Source: SAT2750 sp963581185 (GTDB taxonomy: Bacteria; Planctomycetota; Planctomycetia; Pirellulales; Pirellulaceae). From it: DNA of 17,081 bases. This document shows, piece by piece, positions 15,206 to 17,081 of the stretch (its first letter is position 1; every line of letters starts with the position of its first letter). The notes below the pieces were generated by a model that saw only the letters and a list, made by a program, of their open reading frames with translations, had not been told where the DNA came from and made no database searches. Both the position numbers and the translations under genes were made by a program. The stretch spans positions 1-17,081 of the forward strand of contig CAUZOB010000104.1 of the NCBI GenBank assembly GCA_963581185.1. Direction: 5' to 3'.

Positions 15206-16612
15206 CTAGCCGAACAGCTCTTTGAGTGGCCGGCCATCGGCCAGGCGGTGAGGTCGGCCGCTGCGATCATGAATTTCGGCGCGATGATTGATCCCAAATC
15301 GCCAGTAAATGGTGGCTGCCAGGTCGGCCGGGGTGACGGCATCCAGTACTGGATACGCTCCATGGCGGTCACTCTCACCGAACAACTGGCCGCCTTGAAT
15401 GCCACCGCCGGCCAGTGTGATGCTGTAACAGTCCGGCCAGTGGTCGCGACCGGCGTTTCCATTGATTTTCGGCGTGCGGCCAAATTCACCAAGAGCGACG
15501 ACCAGTGTTGACTCCAGTAAGCCGCGTTCCTGAAGGTCTTCGATCAAGGCACCGTAGGCCTTGTCTGCCGGTGGTAACAGGCGATTCTTGTGCTCGGCAA
15601 AATTGTCGGCATGCGAATCCCAGTTTTGGCCCTGCTGGCGGAAATCGTAGACGTTGACGAACGGTACGCCCGCTTCCACCAGACGTCGGGCCAGTAGCAC
15701 GTTCTGGCCGCGCAAGCGATGACCAGCCACCTGGCGAACTCCCTCAGCTACCTTGTCCGAGTACATGCCGTATGTTTCACGTGTCGCGACCGACTCATCG
15801 TCGATCCGCAACGCCTTGGCCACCTCCTCCGACTGCATCAGCTCGATCGCCTTGCCATACAGCGCTTTAAGCTGTTGCGATTTGGGTAAGCGGTCGAGGG
15901 CCGGGTTGCTGGCCAACTTTTCGGCCAGCGCACGCCGCTGGCGAAGTCTCTCGATCGATATATCGGCGGGCCGTGTGAACATCGCCGCCTGGTAATCGAT
16001 CTCTGCTGCATCCCCGTTGATTTGAAATGGGTCGTAGCTCGCACCCAGGAAACCACCCCCCTGGCAGGGCGTATCGACGACGTTATGAAAGACCCATGGC
16101 AGAGCGGCGTGCGGCACGTCAATCTGCTGCTCGCGCCGCATGTAGCTAATAGTGGCTCCGTGGCATGGATAGAACTGGGGTATCGGAGCGAACTCTTCCC
16201 TGTCGCCGACGGGCGACTGACGTCCTGTCAGGGATTCCGTAGAAGCGGAATCATGCAGTCGGTTTGTATGGTGCATACTGCGGATAACCGCCACGTGATG
16301 CATCAGCTTGGACGTATGTGGCAAGTGCTCGCTGATCCGGATGCCGGGAACCGATGTTGCGATCGACTTGAATTCGCCGCGAATTTCAGCCGGGGCGTCC
16401 GGCTTCATATCAAACGTGTCGAGGTGGCTGGGGCCACCATAGTAGAAGATCACGATGCAGGAGCGGATGCTGGGTGGCGCCACGGTCGGCGGTGGATCTG
16501 CGGCAGCCAGCTGGCGAGCCCACATCAGGCCTCCCAGGTTGAGCCCCAGTAGCCCGCAACTGCCTTGCTGAAGCAGCCGTCGGCGGTCGATGCTGGTGGA
16601 GCGGACGGGCAT
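15206..16612 (-). CDS. Tat-exported DUF1501 family protein
   Basis: This is a 468-residue DUF1501 protein when started at the ATG at 16610-16612, which puts the twin-arginine motif (DRRRLLQQG, 9-17) at the right distance from the N-terminus. A 22-residue upstream extension to 16678 is open but would push the signal inward. Neither start has a Shine-Dalgarno; the bases before 16612 are C-rich on the coding strand. Hallmarks are YYGGPSHLDTFDMKPDAP (57-74), a WDSHADN segment, GEFGRTPKING and GRDHWPDCYS, then LAGGGIQGGQLFG and a C-terminal DRSGRPHRLADGRPLKELFG. It resembles the protein at 3151-4506 closely around the first metal motif (TFDMKPDAPAEIRGEF in both). It converges with the DUF1552 gene (20 bases between stops) and diverges from the sialidase-like gene. 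Confidence 0.9.
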   Translation of the reverse strand: MPVRSTSIDRRRLLQQGSCGLLGLNLGGLMWARQLAAADPPPTVAPPSIRSCIVIFYYGGPSHLDTFDMKPDAPAEIRGEFKSIATSVPGIRISEHLPHTSKLMHHVAVIRSMHHTNRLHDSASTESLTGRQSPVGDREEFAPIPQFYPCHGATISYMRREQQIDVPHAALPWVFHNVVDTPCQGGGFLGASYDPFQINGDAAEIDYQAAMFTRPADISIERLRQRRALAEKLASNPALDRLPKSQQLKALYGKAIELMQSEEVAKALRIDDESVATRETYGMYSDKVAEGVRQVAGHRLRGQNVLLARRLVEAGVPFVNVYDFRQQGQNWDSHADNFAEHKNRLLPPADKAYGALIEDLQERGLLESTLVVALGEFGRTPKINGNAGRDHWPDCYSITLAGGGIQGGQLFGESDRHGAYPVLDAVTPADLAATIYWRFGINHRAEIHDRSGRPHRLADGRPLKELFG

Positions 16613-16758
16613 GGGGGGAAATGCCTGGCAGGTCGTTAAGGGGTGAAATGAAACATCAGCTGCACAATGGGTTATCATGTCGGCTTAGCAGAGTTGCCGA
16701 GTGTGGTAGCGAGCTGAACCGTTGACCTCGTGTTCCTCAAGACAAAGACCGCAACGTT

Positions 16759-17081
16759 ATGAACCGCATTATAACACAGACAATTCTCTGGCTCGCCTCC
16801 ATTTCCCTGCTGGCCGACCGCGTGACGGCAGAAGGACCCCTGGAGGGACCCGTCAGGCCGTTCCTGGCGGCAGCGGAACTTGAGATCAGCACGATCTTCA
16901 AGGGCGAGCGGTTTCCCAATATCGTCGTCACGACGAAGGGTACGCTGGTTGCCACCTGGGGAACGAGTTCGGTACGGGCCAGGCGCAGCGAGGATGGCGG
17001 TAAAACCTGGGGTGAGCCAATCACGATCCTCAAACCGGGCTTTCAGAGTGGCGGCCTGACAGTGGATGAGACCAGTGGCGA
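16759..17081 (+). CDS. BNR/sialidase-like exported protein, N-terminal part (runs off the window)
   Basis: The frame opens with an ATG at 16759 and stays open for 107 codons to the window edge. Residues 1-24 form a signal peptide (MNRIITQTILWLASISLLAD..., cleavage likely after VTA). The rest begins a six-bladed propeller: ISTIFKGERFPNIVVTTKGTLVATWGT, then SEDGGKTW (77-84), a textbook Asp-box (SxDGGxTW), then EPITIL. Asp-box proteins include sialidases, other exo-glycosidases and non-enzymatic propellers. The catalytic Arg triad, Asp and Tyr/Glu pair cannot be assessed because most of the protein is outside the window. It lies divergent from the DUF1501 gene. Confidence 0.8.
   Translation, partial: MNRIITQTILWLASISLLADRVTAEGPLEGPVRPFLAAAELEISTIFKGERFPNIVVTTKGTLVATWGTSSVRARRSEDGGKTWGEPITILKPGFQSGGLTVDETSG

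Noticed and set aside
16022..16552. A 176-codon plus-strand frame
   Set aside because: It is antisense to the DUF1501 gene at 15206-16612 and has no independent support.

Overview
The window looks like chromosomal DNA from a planctomycete, probably Pirellulales-like and possibly from a metagenome. The main reason is the density of families that are greatly expanded in Planctomycetes: DUF1501 (four copies plus one wreck), DUF1549/DUF1553, the PSCyt1-DUF1587/1595/1592/1588/1585 giant-enzyme type, DUF1552, WD40 and BNR/sialidase proteins. Many carry twin-arginine or Sec signals. No tRNA, rRNA, CRISPR array, insertion sequence or integrase was seen.

Layout. 1-1461 (+): the last 33 codons of a DUF1501 protein, then an M20D amidohydrolase whose Shine-Dalgarno overlaps the DUF1501 stop. 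1485-2931 (-): ferrochelatase (hemH/cpfC), followed 34 bases later by a small thioredoxin-fold ArsC-like protein. This second gene is only complete if an in-frame TGA is read as selenocysteine; a hairpin fitting the bacterial SECIS lies just after that TGA. 3151-5373 (+): a Tat-exported DUF1501 protein, then a LarC-type nickel-cofactor protein that has only the LarC1 half and a long His-rich loop. 5381-5926 (-): MogA molybdopterin adenylyltransferase, convergent with larC. About 5927-6394 has no intact gene but holds the decayed 3' end of another DUF1501 gene.

6395-10403 (-): a probable three-gene operon reading DUF1549/DUF1553 (CxxCH), then Tat-DUF1501, then WD40, behind a very good extended -10 promoter at about 10434-10463. 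10633-11322 (+): a DUF169 protein. 11426-15185 (+): a second module, PSCyt1/DUF1587-DUF1585 protein plus Tat-DUF1552 protein. 15206-16612 (-): another Tat-DUF1501 protein, convergent with the previous pair. 16759-17081 (+): the beginning of a secreted BNR/sialidase-like protein, cut by the window edge.

How it fits together. Two parallel envelope modules each pair a CxxCH-containing exported protein (DUF1549/1553, or PSCyt1/DUF1592) with a Tat-exported alkaline-phosphatase-superfamily-like or DUF1552 partner. Their substrate cannot be read from sequence. Between them are cytoplasmic cofactor genes: heme iron insertion, molybdopterin activation, nickel-pincer synthesis and a selenium-dependent redox protein. 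The best hidden item is the selenoprotein at 1485-1832, which a standard gene caller would cut to 82 codons with a false GTG start or drop.
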